Of a stretch of 64,000 bases of DNA, positions 41,242 through 50,399 are shown piece by piece. A program made the position numbers and the translations under genes. Under the pieces are notes generated by a model that worked only from the letters and a program-made list of their open reading frames with translations, was not told the origin of the DNA and searched no databases. Every line of letters starts with the position of its first letter. Within the stretch, counting starts at the first letter, position 1. The DNA lies in NCBI RefSeq assembly GCF_016804325.1, contig NZ_CP043627.1, forward strand, positions 2,431,001 through 2,495,000, in the 5' to 3' direction. The DNA comes from Methylobacterium aquaticum. GTDB lineage: Bacteria > Pseudomonadota > Alphaproteobacteria > Rhizobiales > Beijerinckiaceae.

Positions 41242-41538
41242 TCATCCTTCGATCATCGACCGATCGAGTTTGCGTCGGCCGTGGAGCACACGGACGATCT
41301 CGATCGTTTCCGCCCCGACACGGTACAGGATCAGATACTGTCTAATAACGAGATGTCGGAGGTCAGGAGCGATGTCCTCGCGCGAGACACCCGAATAAGG
41401 ATGCCGCGCGAGTTGCTGCCAACGGTGCTCGATCGCGTCGAGCACCCGATCCGCCGCGCTCGGATCATATTGAGCAATGGTCGACCAGATGTCGACCAAG
41501 TCCTCGGCGGCCCGGCGGGTGCGCCGGACCGTCCTCAC
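41242..41538 (-). CDS. parE: ParE-family toxin
   Basis: This is a 98-residue RelE/ParE-fold protein starting (GTG 41538) VRTVRRTRRAAEDLVDIWST. Conserved segments are YDPSAADRVLDAIEHRWQQL, HPYSGVSREDIAPDLRHLVI and YLILYRVGAETIEIVRVLHG with the terminal R-x-x-x arginine. ParE toxins poison DNA gyrase. The start overlaps the parD stop by four bases, the usual coupling of a type II module. Confidence 0.88.
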   Translation of the reverse strand: MRTVRRTRRAAEDLVDIWSTIAQYDPSAADRVLDAIEHRWQQLARHPYSGVSREDIAPDLRHLVIRQYLILYRVGAETIEIVRVLHGRRKLDRSMIEG

Positions 41539-41831
41539 CGATCGACCTTCGCAGCAGCCGCCTCCCAGCGCCGGCGTGCCTCGGCCTTGATCTCTGCCAT
41601 GCTGTCCCACGGGCTCGGTCCGCTCTCCAGACCTTCGCGGACCAGCTCGCGCAACTCCTCGGTCGAGTAGCCGTGCGTATCATCGTCGAAGTCTCGATGC
41701 AGCTTCCACAAGCGTACCGCATCCCCGATCGCCTCGCTCGTCGAGGTGTACTCGCCCGCCTCGACGGCCTGATGCAAGGACTCGGCGATCTCGGCCGGGA
41801 GATCGACGGTGATGGTCTCGATAGCAGCCAC
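41535..41831 (-). CDS. parD: ParD-family antitoxin
   Basis: This is a 98-residue protein (GTG 41831) with an RHH N-terminus (ETITVDLPAEIAESLHQAVE, AGEYTSTSEAIGDAVRLWKL) and a charged C-terminal tail (DDDTHGYSTEELRELVREGL, EIKAEARRRWEAAAAKVD) that wraps the toxin. It represses its own operon and neutralises ParE. A 119-bp spacer (41832-41950) follows towards the helicase gene and should contain the operator, but no clear palindrome was found. Confidence 0.88.
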   Translation of the reverse strand: MAAIETITVDLPAEIAESLHQAVEAGEYTSTSEAIGDAVRLWKLHRDFDDDTHGYSTEELRELVREGLESGPSPWDSMAEIKAEARRRWEAAAAKVDR

Positions 41832-41950
41832 CAGAAACCTCGCTGGGAGAGACAGCGCGTCCGCAACGGAACCCGCACGATACGTCACATCACGATTATT
41901 ATAAGCACCGTTCAGCGATCCCAGCGAGAGGACGGAACGACGCCAGCTCC

Positions 41951-43054
41951 CTACACCACCACGGTGATCGCCTCCGCCGCCCGGGTCAGCGCCGTGTAGA
42001 GCCAGCGCGCCCGGTGCTCGCGAAACGCGTAGGATTCGTCGAACAGCACCACACGATCCCACTGCGATCCCTGCGCCTTGTGGACGGTCAAGGCGTAGCC
42101 GTAGGTGAACTCTTCCGTCTCGCGGCGCAGGATCGCCGGCACCTCCTCCTCGCTGCCGGCGATGATCGAGCGCAGCACCCGGATGTCCTGGGGCTTGCGG
42201 CGCAAGGCGGGATCGTCCTCCGGCACCACGTCGAGGCGCACGAGGTCGGGGCGGGGGGCGGCGCGCAGGGCCTGGACCGTCCAGGTCGAGCCGTTGAGCA
42301 GGCCCTTGGTGCGGTCGTTGCGCAGGCAGACCAGCTTCTCGCCCACTGCCGGCATCGGATCGACGTGGCCGATCAGCTCGCGGATGCGGCCGTTGTAGAG
42401 CCGCCGGGTGCGGTTCATCCCGACCAAAACCTGGTCGGCGGCGAGCACGGTCTGGGGGTCGATCTCGCGGCGCGGGATCACCCGGCTCTCGCCATAGGCG
42501 CCGAAATCGAGCCGCCCACCCTCCCGCACCGTCATGGCGAGGCGCACGATCGGGTTGTCGGCGGCCTGGCGGTGGACTTCCGTCAGCATCACGTCGGGTT
42601 CGGCCTCGGTGAAGAAGCCGCCGCCCTTCACCGGCGGCAGCTGCGCCGGGTCGCCCAGCACCAGGACCGGCGTGCCGAAGGAGAGGAGGTCGTTGCCGAG
42701 GTCGCCGTCGACCATCGAGCATTCGTCGATGACGACGAGGGCCGCCTTGCTCACCGGCCCGGTGCGGTTGAGGGTGAAGGCGGGCCCGCCCTCGGTATCC
42801 TCGCGGGTGCGGTAGATCAGGCTGTGGATGGTCGAGGCGTCGGGGCAGCCGCGGGCGCGCATGACCGAGGCCGCCTTGCCGGTATAGGCGCAGAACAGCA
42901 CCCCGCCCTCGACGTCCTCGGCGAGGCGCTTGGCGAGCGTCGTCTTGCCGGTGCCGGCGAAGCCGAACAGGCGGAAGACCTGCGGGCTGCCGCGCTTGAG
43001 CCAGTCCGACACCGCCTTGAGCGCCGCTTCCTGCTGGGAGCCAAGACCACTCAT
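41951..43054 (-). CDS. RecD-like AAA DNA helicase
   Basis: This is a 367-residue protein (start MSGLGSQQEAALKAVSDWLK). It has Walker A RLFGFAGTGKTTLAKRLAED, motif Ia GVLFCAYTGKAASVM, Walker B ALVVIDECSMVDGDL, motif III VLVLGDPAQLPPVKGGGFFT, and the UvrD-C_2-type motifs EEFTYGYALTVHKAQGSQWD (motif V) and RARWLYTALTRAAEAITVVV (motif VI). It is the short superfamily 1B RecD2/Pif1-related type, with ATP-driven 5'-3' unwinding expected. It starts 13 bases behind the antiporter stop on the same strand. Confidence 0.9.
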   Translation of the reverse strand: MSGLGSQQEAALKAVSDWLKRGSPQVFRLFGFAGTGKTTLAKRLAEDVEGGVLFCAYTGKAASVMRARGCPDASTIHSLIYRTREDTEGGPAFTLNRTGPVSKAALVVIDECSMVDGDLGNDLLSFGTPVLVLGDPAQLPPVKGGGFFTEAEPDVMLTEVHRQAADNPIVRLAMTVREGGRLDFGAYGESRVIPRREIDPQTVLAADQVLVGMNRTRRLYNGRIRELIGHVDPMPAVGEKLVCLRNDRTKGLLNGSTWTVQALRAAPRPDLVRLDVVPEDDPALRRKPQDIRVLRSIIAGSEEEVPAILRRETEEFTYGYALTVHKAQGSQWDRVVLFDESYAFREHRARWLYTALTRAAEAITVVV

Positions 43055-43067
43055 TGACGTGTTCCCG

Positions 43068-44858
43068 TCACGGCGTCTTCCCCACGGTGCGGCGGGCCTG
43101 GAAGGGAGCGGGGGGCGGCGCCTCCTTGCGGCGCAGGATCGCCCGGAACTCGTCGCGGCGCTCGTGGATCGAGGCGATGACGAGGCCCATCGGCACCCCG
43201 ACATCGACGAGAACGGCCTCCGAGAGCTGGAGCGAGGCCTCGATCGTTTCCGGGACGGCATCGTCCACGCCCATCTCGTAGAGGGCGGTGGCGTGGCGGG
43301 CGTCGCGGGCTCGCGCCACGATGGTCAGGTCCGGCCGCTCGGCGCGGGCGGCGGCCACCACCGCCTCGACGGCGCGGGGCTGGTCGAGGGTGACGACGAG
43401 CGCACGGGCGGTGTCGATGCCGCAGCGGCGCAGGAGGTCGGCATTGGCCGAATCGCCGAAATAGACCGGGTTGCCGAGGCGGCGCTGGTCGGAGACCCGG
43501 GCGGCATCCATGTCGAGGGCGATGTAGGGTACCTTGTGGCGGGCCAGCATCTCGGCGACGAGCCGGCCGACCCGGCCGTAGCCCGCGACGATCACCCGGC
43601 CGGGCTGGCGCTCCGCCGGGGGCGGCTCGGCCCGGGCCCGGCCGAGCGCGGTCCGGTCGATCCGCCGGCCGAGGCGGCGGGCGAGGGCCGCGAGGCCCGG
43701 AATCATCACCATCGTGGCGGTGGTGACGACGAGCGCCGCCTGGCCGAGATCCTCGGGCACCAGCCCGGCGGCGAGCGCGCTGCCGACGAGCACGAAGGCG
43801 AACTCGCCGCCCGGCCCGAGCAGCAGGGCGGATTCGAGCGCCACGGCGCGAGGCAGGCGCAGCGCGGTGCCGATCGCGACGATCACTCCGCCTTTCAGGA
43901 CGAGGAGCCCGAGGGCGAGGCCGAGGATGGTGAGCGGCGTCTTCATCAGGACCGCCGGGTCGATCCCCATGCCGACCGAGACGAAGAACACCCCGAGCAG
44001 CAGGCCCTTGAACGGGTCGATCGTCGCCTCGATCGCCCGGCGATACTCGGTCTCGGCCAAGAGCAGCCCGGCCACGAAGGCGCCGAGCGTCATCGACAGC
44101 CCGCTCGCCGCCGCCACGAGCGCGGTGGCCGCGATGACGAGGAGGCAGGCCGCCATGAACAATTCGGGGCTGCGGGTGCGGGCGACGAGCTGGAACAGCG
44201 GCCGCAACCCCAGGCGTCCGGCGACCACCAGCAGCCCGAGCGCCACCGCCGCCTGGCCGAGCGCCAGGGCGAGGCCGCTGACCGCATCGCCGTCCTTGCG
44301 GCCGAGCACCGCGATGGCGAACAGGACGGGCGCGACGGCGAGGTCCTGGAACAGCAGCACCGCGAAGCTCGCCCGGCCGGCGGGCGTGTTGAGCCGCTTC
44401 TGCTCGGCGAGCACCGGCAGCACGATGGCGGTGGAGGAGAGGGCCAGCGCCAGCCCGACCAGGATCGCGGCGATCGGCGGGACCTCGAGCATCATCAGCA
44501 CCACGCCGACGAGGAGGCTCGACACCACCACCTGCAACGAGCCGAGACCGAAGACGAGGCGGCGCAGGATGCGCAACCGCTCCCAGGACAGCTCGACCCC
44601 GATCATGAACATCAGGAACACCACGCCGAGCTCGGCGAGATGCGCGATCTCGGTGCGGTTCGAGATCGTCACGGCGCCGAGCCACGGCACCGTCTCGGTC
44701 AGCCGCCCGAGGCCCGACGGCCCGAGAAGCGCGCCCGCCCCGATGAAGCCGAGGACCGGGCTGACGCGCAGGCGATGGAACAACGGCACCACGATCCCGG
44801 CGGTGACCAGGAACAGGATGACCTCCTTGTAGGAGCCGGTGACGGCATGCTCGGTCAT
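43068..44858 (-). CDS. CPA2-type cation:proton antiporter with TrkA-N domain (KefB/KefC-like)
   Basis: This is a 596-residue protein (MTEHAVTGSYKEVILFLVTA at 44858). The membrane half has about 12-13 spans, including VSPVLGFIGAGALLGPSGLG, LALALSSTAIVLPVLAEQK and LLFQDLAVAPVLFAIAVLG with the ion-site Gln-Asp. A cytosolic NAD-binding TrkA-N domain follows (RVIVAGYGRVGRLVAEMLAR, PVYFGDSANADLLRRCGI). It is expected to mediate K+ efflux or K+/H+ exchange gated by nucleotide or glutathione adducts, which matters for electrophile protection such as formaldehyde. No KefF/KefG ancillary gene adjoins it. Confidence 0.88.
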   Translation of the reverse strand: MTEHAVTGSYKEVILFLVTAGIVVPLFHRLRVSPVLGFIGAGALLGPSGLGRLTETVPWLGAVTISNRTEIAHLAELGVVFLMFMIGVELSWERLRILRRLVFGLGSLQVVVSSLLVGVVLMMLEVPPIAAILVGLALALSSTAIVLPVLAEQKRLNTPAGRASFAVLLFQDLAVAPVLFAIAVLGRKDGDAVSGLALALGQAAVALGLLVVAGRLGLRPLFQLVARTRSPELFMAACLLVIAATALVAAASGLSMTLGAFVAGLLLAETEYRRAIEATIDPFKGLLLGVFFVSVGMGIDPAVLMKTPLTILGLALGLLVLKGGVIVAIGTALRLPRAVALESALLLGPGGEFAFVLVGSALAAGLVPEDLGQAALVVTTATMVMIPGLAALARRLGRRIDRTALGRARAEPPPAERQPGRVIVAGYGRVGRLVAEMLARHKVPYIALDMDAARVSDQRRLGNPVYFGDSANADLLRRCGIDTARALVVTLDQPRAVEAVVAAARAERPDLTIVARARDARHATALYEMGVDDAVPETIEASLQLSEAVLVDVGVPMGLVIASIHERRDEFRAILRRKEAPPPAPFQARRTVGKTP

Positions 44859-44989
44859 CGGGAGCGACGGGACCTCATCGTTTCGCGGATTGGATAAGCC
44901 CCGCCGCGGGAGGCGGGCGGCGCTCGAGGCGGCCATCATGCGGAGGGGGCCCGTCGGGGCAAGCCGAAACAGGCCCCAAACGCCGCTTT

Positions 44990-46293
44990 TCACCCCAAGG
45001 TCGCGAGCGCCGCCTCCAGGTCCGCCGCCAGATCCTCCGGATGCTCGATGCCGATCGAGACCCGGATCGTCGCATCGGTGATGCCGAGGCGGTCGCGCAC
45101 CGCCTTCGGCACCCCCGAATGGGTGGTCGAGGCCGGGTGACTCGCCAGCGATTCGGTGCCCCCTAAGCTCACCGCGAGCTTGAACAGCTGGAGCGCGTTA
45201 AGCACCCGGAACGCCTCCGGCTCACCGCCGGCCACGTCGAACGAGAAGGTCGACCCCGGCGCGGCGCATTGCGCGGCATAGACCCGGGCCGCGCCGGAGC
45301 CGGGTTCAAGGTGGCCGAGATGGTGCAGCGTCGTCACCTTCGGATGGGCGCGCAAGCGCTCGGCGATGAGCTCGCCGTTGCGGTTGGCCTTCTCCATCCG
45401 GAGCGTCAGGGTCTCGAGCGAGCGCCCGAGCATCCAGCAGGAATGCGGATCGAGCTGGGTGCCGATCGCCGAGCGGAGCAGCCGCACCGGCTTCATCCGG
45501 GCCGCCGCGCCGAGCGCCGCCCCGGCGATGAGGTCGGAATGGCCGCCGACATACTTCGTCAGCGAGTAGACCGAGATGTCGGCGCCAAGGCGCAGCGGGT
45601 GCTGGAAGAGGGGCCGAGCAGGGTGTTGTCGCAGACCACCACCGGCGCCGACCCGCCCTGATTGGCGCCGATCCGGTCGGCCGCCCGACGTACCAGCGCC
45701 AGATCGACCAGGGTGTTCAAGGGGTTCGACGGCGTCTCGACCATCACGACGCTGACCCGCCCGCCGCTCTCGCGCGCCATCGCCTCCGCGGCCTCGGCGG
45801 CGGCCATGACGCTGCCCTCGTCGGTGCCGTCCTGGAAGCCGACGGCGCCGATGGTGAAACCGGCGAGCGTCTTGGCGATCAGCGTCTCGGTGCCGCCGTA
45901 GAGCGGCTGGGAATGCAGCACCACGTCGCCGGGCCGGGCATGGGCCAGGATCACCGTGGCGATCGCCGACATGCCCGACGAGAACAGGAGCGCGGCCTCC
46001 GCCTCCTCGAACACCGCCAGCCGGTCCTCGACGATCTCGCTGTTGGGGTGGTTGAACCGCGAATAGACCAGGCCCGCCGCCTCGCCGGCCGGCGGCTCGC
46101 GCCGCCCCGAGACGTAATCGAAGAACGCCTTGCCGTGCTCGGCGGAGGTGAACACGAAGGTCGAGGTCAGGAAGACCGGCGGCTTCACCGCCCCCTCCGA
46201 CAGGGCGGGATCGTAGCCGTAGCCGAGCATCAGGGTCTCAGGCGCCAGGCGGCGGTTGCCCAAACGGTCCTTGTGGTAGCGGTCGTCCGACAT
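44990..46293 (-). CDS. PLP-dependent cystathionine gamma-synthase family enzyme (frameshifted in this assembly)
   Basis: This is a 434-residue protein once one G is added at the GGGG run 45610-45613, joining [11 protein letters not shown] to [20 protein letters not shown]. The PLP lysine lies in [18 protein letters not shown]. Other motifs are [40 protein letters not shown] and the C-terminal [20 protein letters not shown]. It belongs to the Cys/Met metabolism enzymes (gamma-synthase, gamma-lyase). Which reaction it catalyses cannot be fixed from these motifs. It is divergent from the membrane module across 255 bases. Confidence 0.88.
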
Positions 46294-46548
46294 GCGGGGC
46301 CTCGCTCCGGTCTGGCGACGCCGTCGCGGCGTCGGATTTCGGCGCGCCGACCGCGCCGCAAGCGAGTTCTAACGCCACTCACCGCGTTTTGCGGTGCGTA
46401 AACCGCGGCCCGGACGCTGCGCCGCGGCAAGCCCGGCTCGCCCAAGGCGCATTTTCGGCGCAAAACCCGGCTAGGACGAACGATTGAGATTCCGTGTACG
46501 CGGCCGCGACCCCGGGCGACCAGGCGAGGAGTGGTGCGAGGAGTGGTG

Positions 46549-47778
46549 ATGAGCCGACAGCCTCCCGATCGGGTGGTGGTGCGCGAGAAGCGCGCCTGGA
46601 CCGACGAGACCGACGCCTGGAAGCAGGACCGGGCGATCCGCAAGGGTTACCGCATCCGCTGGGGTTACGTGGCCATCGCGTATCTCGTCGAGGCGCTGGT
46701 GATCTGCACCTCGCTCGCCGGAGCGTGGTTCTTCGCCGAGACCTACGCCAACCCCAACGACCAGAGCTTCTGGTTCATGCTGCTGGCGCCGATCGTCTAT
46801 GCGGCGATCGAGCTGTGCCGGGTGCCGCTCGGCATCCTGATCCGGGTCCAGCGCGACTGGCTGATCAAGTCGCTCGCGATCGTCGGCATCGTGATGGCGG
46901 CGGGCGTGACCACCAAGTCGGTGTCGCAGCTCGGCGAGATGATGTTCCATCCCCGCCTCGCCGAGGCCTCGAAGGCCCGCACGACCCTGAAGGAAGCCGA
47001 GGCCGACCGCGGCACGATCGACAACCGCATCGCCCAGGCCGATGCAAGGGTGGCGCAGTACGCGGCGGAAGCCGCGTCTCTGGAGAAACGCACCACCGAG
47101 GCCTCGGCCCAGCTCGCCGGCCTGCCGGGCCAGCGCTGCGAGCGCCTGTCGGGCACCAACAGCCGCGGCAAGCGCTACAGCTATATGCGCTGCGTCACCG
47201 ATCCGCGCACCGCCACCATCGCGGGCAGCCTGAAATCGGCCGGCGACGAGCGGGCGGTGGTGGCCAGGAACCTGGCCGAGGCCCGCGCGGCGCGAGCCCA
47301 GCTCGACCGCGCCGCCGCCGATCGCCGGGTGACGGAGGCCGAGGGCGCCTACCGCGACGCGGTCCGCCGCTCGCAGCTCCACTCCTTCACCGCCATGGTC
47401 TACGGCGCCGACCCGATCGACGTGACAGACCAGCAGGTCCACGCCTTCCTGCGCATCTTCGTCTTCGCGCCGGCGCTCTGCGCCGCCTTCGCCTCGACGC
47501 TGCTCGCGCTCTGCGCCGTGCAGGTGCGCAAGACCTATCGCGACGAGGACGACCTCGACACGATGATGCACGCGGAGGGCGTGCCGCTGCTCCTCGACCA
47601 GATGGCCGAGAGCGCGACCCAGATCCAGGACGCGCAGCGGGCGATGCGCGAGGCCGCGGTGGCCTCGGGCGCCGCGATCCCCCTCGACCAGCGCCGCTCG
47701 CCGACCGTGCCGCAGGCCGGCACGCCCCCGGCACCGCCCGCCCGCGACGACGACCGCATCGAGAGGCCGAGACCGTGA
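46549..47778 (+). CDS. Unrecognised membrane protein with central coiled coil (module gene 1)
   Basis: This is a 415-residue protein, MSRQPPDRVVVREKRAWTDE. Hydrophobic spans lie around residues 40-62, 73-95 and 105-125. A long soluble segment rich in Ala/Arg/Glu heptads (about 132-290) contains two cysteines in QRCERLSG and SYMRCVTDP, then a fourth span follows (FLRIFVFAPALCAAFASTLL) and a Pro-rich, charged tail. The topology resembles DUF4407-type proteins, but I could not confirm any family. The stop overlaps the GTG of the next gene by four bases, so they are a coupled pair. Confidence 0.7.
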   Translation: MSRQPPDRVVVREKRAWTDETDAWKQDRAIRKGYRIRWGYVAIAYLVEALVICTSLAGAWFFAETYANPNDQSFWFMLLAPIVYAAIELCRVPLGILIRVQRDWLIKSLAIVGIVMAAGVTTKSVSQLGEMMFHPRLAEASKARTTLKEAEADRGTIDNRIAQADARVAQYAAEAASLEKRTTEASAQLAGLPGQRCERLSGTNSRGKRYSYMRCVTDPRTATIAGSLKSAGDERAVVARNLAEARAARAQLDRAAADRRVTEAEGAYRDAVRRSQLHSFTAMVYGADPIDVTDQQVHAFLRIFVFAPALCAAFASTLLALCAVQVRKTYRDEDDLDTMMHAEGVPLLLDQMAESATQIQDAQRAMREAAVASGAAIPLDQRRSPTVPQAGTPPAPPARDDDRIERPRP

Positions 47779-48428
47779 GCTACCTCGCACCGGGCACGCC
47801 GGAGAATGTGGCGCTCGCCCAGCACGTCAACGGGCGCCTGCGGGCCGAGGCCCGGATCTCCAACGCCCGCGCCTTCCTGTTCCGGGCGATCGGGCTCGGG
47901 GCCTTCATGGGGCTCGCCGGCGCCGGGCTGGGGGCCGCCTTCTACGGCTACGCGACGATGAACGAGGTCGGCAACGCCTCCGACAAGCTCGCCAAGGCCC
48001 TGACCCAGGCCCTCGAGACCACGACGCTCAAGACGAGCGGAGAGGTGAAGCTCACCGACACCACCCTCAAGATCGAGGGCGGATTGCCGGCGGCGAAGGG
48101 GCGGCCGGACGTGGCCTCGCTCACCGGCAACCAGGGCAAGTCCGAGGCGCCCGCCAACGCCGCGGTGCGCACGAGCTTCACGGTGTTCAAGACCGTGCCC
48201 TATCTCGACGGCACGATCGTCACCGGCTGGAACTTCAAGGGCGACGAGCAGAAGCCCGAGAAGCAGTATTGCTACGTGACGCGGCCCCAGACCTTCGGCG
48301 ACGGCGCCACCTCGAACCAGACCACCGTGGCGATCGACGGCGAGTTGCTGCCGCAGCCGGCGCGCTCGGAGGTGAACTTTTCGGTGATCGCCCGCAGCTG
48401 CGTGTGGTTCGATCCGTCGAAGCTGTGA
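47775..48428 (+). CDS. Unrecognised membrane-anchored exported protein (module gene 2)
   Basis: This is a 217-residue protein (GTG 47775, coupled to gene 1). A soluble N-terminus (VSYLAPGTPENVALAQHVNG) precedes one span (FLFRAIGLGAFMGLAGAGLG). A Thr/Ser-rich domain follows that should lie outside the membrane, with repeats such as TTTLKTSGEVKLTDTTLKIE and two late cysteines (KQYCYVTRP, ARSCVWFDPSKL) that could pair. No family is recognised. With gene 1 it likely forms an envelope complex of unknown purpose. Confidence 0.68.
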   Translation: MSYLAPGTPENVALAQHVNGRLRAEARISNARAFLFRAIGLGAFMGLAGAGLGAAFYGYATMNEVGNASDKLAKALTQALETTTLKTSGEVKLTDTTLKIEGGLPAAKGRPDVASLTGNQGKSEAPANAAVRTSFTVFKTVPYLDGTIVTGWNFKGDEQKPEKQYCYVTRPQTFGDGATSNQTTVAIDGELLPQPARSEVNFSVIARSCVWFDPSKL

Positions 48429-48608
48429 GGGTCTACGCGCCGGGTCGGAACTGGGAGCGGCCGGAAGTCCTTGATGAGATATGCTCGCCACATTCGTGCG
48501 ACCGATATCCCCGGGGAGCCTTGAGCCACGACGCGGGGGCTCGCAAGCCCCTTGGCGAAGCGCTTCGACCGTTGTAATGGATTGAGCCTTCCGCAGAGTT
48601 AGATTGCA

Positions 48609-49133
48609 GTGCTCGCCGCAGCCAAACAGCGGTATGCGGCCAACCGCGAGGCCGCCAGGTTGGCTGCTGCGACAGCTGCCTCCCAGACGTTCGGCATAGA
48701 AATCCAGTTATCCGGATGGACGAGCAAGGCATCGTCCGCCTGGGCCTCCCAATGGATCGACGCCGACCGGCGCTCCGCGTCAAGCTGGGACTGGGATGCA
48801 ATCCATCATGCGTATTCACGCGAGCTGGATCGGTTCGATCTAGCAATGTGGTCCGGAGAAAGGCTTTGCGGCCTTGCTCTCGCGACGATGAGCCGAAGCA
48901 TCATCACCATCAATTTTTTGGAAGGCGACCCACGCACAGACTGCCCTCTGCAAGGAAAGCGCGCAGCCATTGCGGTCGAAGCAGCCCAGAACTACGGGCA
49001 ATTGAGCGGACGGAGATTCCTACGTGTCCAACCGATCCACCCACGGCTGGAAACGTTGTACTGCGACATCTTCGGGTTCACGCTTGCAACGAACAAGGGC
49101 GGTCGGGCATATTATCAGAGGGAGATACCGTGA
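48609..49133 (+). CDS. Hypothetical GNAT-like protein of atypical composition
   Basis: This is a 174-residue protein starting MLAAAKQRYAANREAARLAA. The C-terminal half resembles an acetyltransferase fold (ERLCGLALATMSRSIITINF, AIAVEAAQNYGQLSGRRFLR, LETLYCDIFGFTLATNKGGR). Its DNA is clearly lower in GC than its neighbours, with A/T-ending codons (AGA, ATA, TTA), suggesting recent transfer. The 180 bases before it (48429-48608) also have lower GC and hold no gene I can support. It is coupled to the next gene through TGATG. Confidence 0.6.
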   Translation: MLAAAKQRYAANREAARLAAATAASQTFGIEIQLSGWTSKASSAWASQWIDADRRSASSWDWDAIHHAYSRELDRFDLAMWSGERLCGLALATMSRSIITINFLEGDPRTDCPLQGKRAAIAVEAAQNYGQLSGRRFLRVQPIHPRLETLYCDIFGFTLATNKGGRAYYQREIP

Positions 49134-49360
49134 TGGGAATGCTGGCACGCCATTTTGCTGGATTGCTGGGCCGGGTGCGATCCACCGATATGCGCCAGCC
49201 TGATGCCGCCGCCCCCTATGAACCGCGCCCCATGACCAGCTTTCTCGGGAGCCTTTCGGCCGAGCAGATGGTCAAGCTCAAGGCCTATGCCGGCGAAGAA
49301 AAGCACGGCGAGGATCGGCACCGCAGGCCACTCGAGCCAGAGACGGGCCGGTTCGTGTGA
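49133..49360 (+). CDS. Small hypothetical protein, partner of the GNAT-like gene
   Basis: This is a 75-residue protein, MGMLARHFAGLLGRVRSTDM, with a Pro-rich middle (PDAAAPYEPRPMTSFLGSLS) and a charged tail (KHGEDRHRRPLEPETGRFV). Its ATG overlaps the preceding stop, and GGGAG lies seven bases upstream. No family is recognised. It ends about 190 bases before the MoxR gene. Its GC is closer to the host than that of its partner. Confidence 0.5.
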   Translation: MGMLARHFAGLLGRVRSTDMRQPDAAAPYEPRPMTSFLGSLSAEQMVKLKAYAGEEKHGEDRHRRPLEPETGRFV

Positions 49361-49549
49361 GTCCCGCTGAAGCGGGGCCCGCTCGCGTGTCGATGCTTCA
49401 TGTGCCCACCATGATGCGGTGAACCGGAATCGCGTGATGAGCGCGATGCATCGGATACTCCGTCGGCGGAGCTGCCCGGGGGTCTCGCCAGCGCGGCTTG
49501 CGCCGCATAGGTTTGAGGCAAATCCTCCAGAGGACGTGACGCGAGCCCG

Positions 49550-50395
49550 ATGCGATTCACCGGAACCGAGAACTACGTCGCCACCGGCGACCTCACCGTC
49601 GCGGTCAACGCCGCCATCACCCTGGAGCGGCCGCTTCTCGTCAAGGGCGAGCCGGGTACCGGCAAGACCGTGCTGGCGGAGGAGATCGCCCGGGGCCTGA
49701 ACGCGCCGCTGCTGACCTGGCACATCAAGTCGACCACCAAGGCGCAGCAGGGCCTCTACGAGTACGACGCGGTCTCGCGCCTGCGCGACTCGCAACTCGG
49801 CGACCCGCGGGTCTCGGACATCGCCAACTACATCCGCCGCGGCAAGCTGTGGGAGGCCTTCACCGCGCCCGAGCGGCCGGTGCTGCTGATCGACGAGATC
49901 GACAAGGCCGACATCGAGTTCCCGAACGACCTGCTGCTCGAACTCGACCGGATGGAGTTCCACGTCTACGAGACCGGCGAGACCGTGCGGGCAGCGCGCC
50001 GGCCAATCGTCATCATCACGTCGAACAACGAGAAGGAATTGCCGGATGCCTTCCTGCGCCGGTGCTTCTTCCACTACATCAAGTTTCCGGACGCCGACAC
50101 GCTGAAGGCGATCGTCGACGTGCATTACCCGGGCATCAAGCAGCGTCTCGTCGAGGAGGCCCTGCGGGTGTTCTTCGAGGTGCGCGAGGCGCCGGGCCTG
50201 AAGAAGAAGCCTTCGACCTCCGAACTCCTCGACTGGCTCAAGCTTTTGATGGCCGAGGATATCGGCCCGGAGAGCTTACGCGAGCGCGATCCGCGCAAGC
50301 TGATCCCGCCGCTGCACGGGGCGCTCCTGAAGAACGAGCAGGATGTCGGGCTCTTCGAAAAGCTCGCTTTCCTGAGCCGCCGCGAGGGACGCTAG
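49550..50395 (+). CDS. MoxR-family AAA ATPase
   Basis: This is a 281-residue protein with RFTGTENYVATGDLTVAVNA, Walker A RPLLVKGEPGTGKTVLAEEI, Walker B PVLLIDEIDKADIEFPNDLL, sensor IVIITSNNEKELPDAFLRRC and a C-terminal lid with TSELLDWLKLLMAED. MoxR ATPases act as chaperones that load metals or cofactors into partner proteins, often VWA proteins. No VWA gene is adjacent here, but methanol-dehydrogenase maturation uses a MoxR protein, so a partner elsewhere is possible. The sixA-like gene begins four bases after its stop. Confidence 0.9.
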   Translation: MRFTGTENYVATGDLTVAVNAAITLERPLLVKGEPGTGKTVLAEEIARGLNAPLLTWHIKSTTKAQQGLYEYDAVSRLRDSQLGDPRVSDIANYIRRGKLWEAFTAPERPVLLIDEIDKADIEFPNDLLLELDRMEFHVYETGETVRAARRPIVIITSNNEKELPDAFLRRCFFHYIKFPDADTLKAIVDVHYPGIKQRLVEEALRVFFEVREAPGLKKKPSTSELLDWLKLLMAEDIGPESLRERDPRKLIPPLHGALLKNEQDVGLFEKLAFLSRREGR

Positions 50396-50399
50396 AGCC

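Noticed and set aside
42930..44897. Plus-strand frame opposite the antiporter
   Set aside because: It is His/Asp/Gln/Arg-rich shadow coding against a clear CPA2 antiporter with membrane spans.
46294..46548. SAM-type riboswitch upstream of the cystathionine gamma-synthase family gene
   Set aside because: Some CTTGCGGCGC-like sequence is present, but the pseudoknot partner and the conserved GCTAAA-type core of SAM-II were not found.
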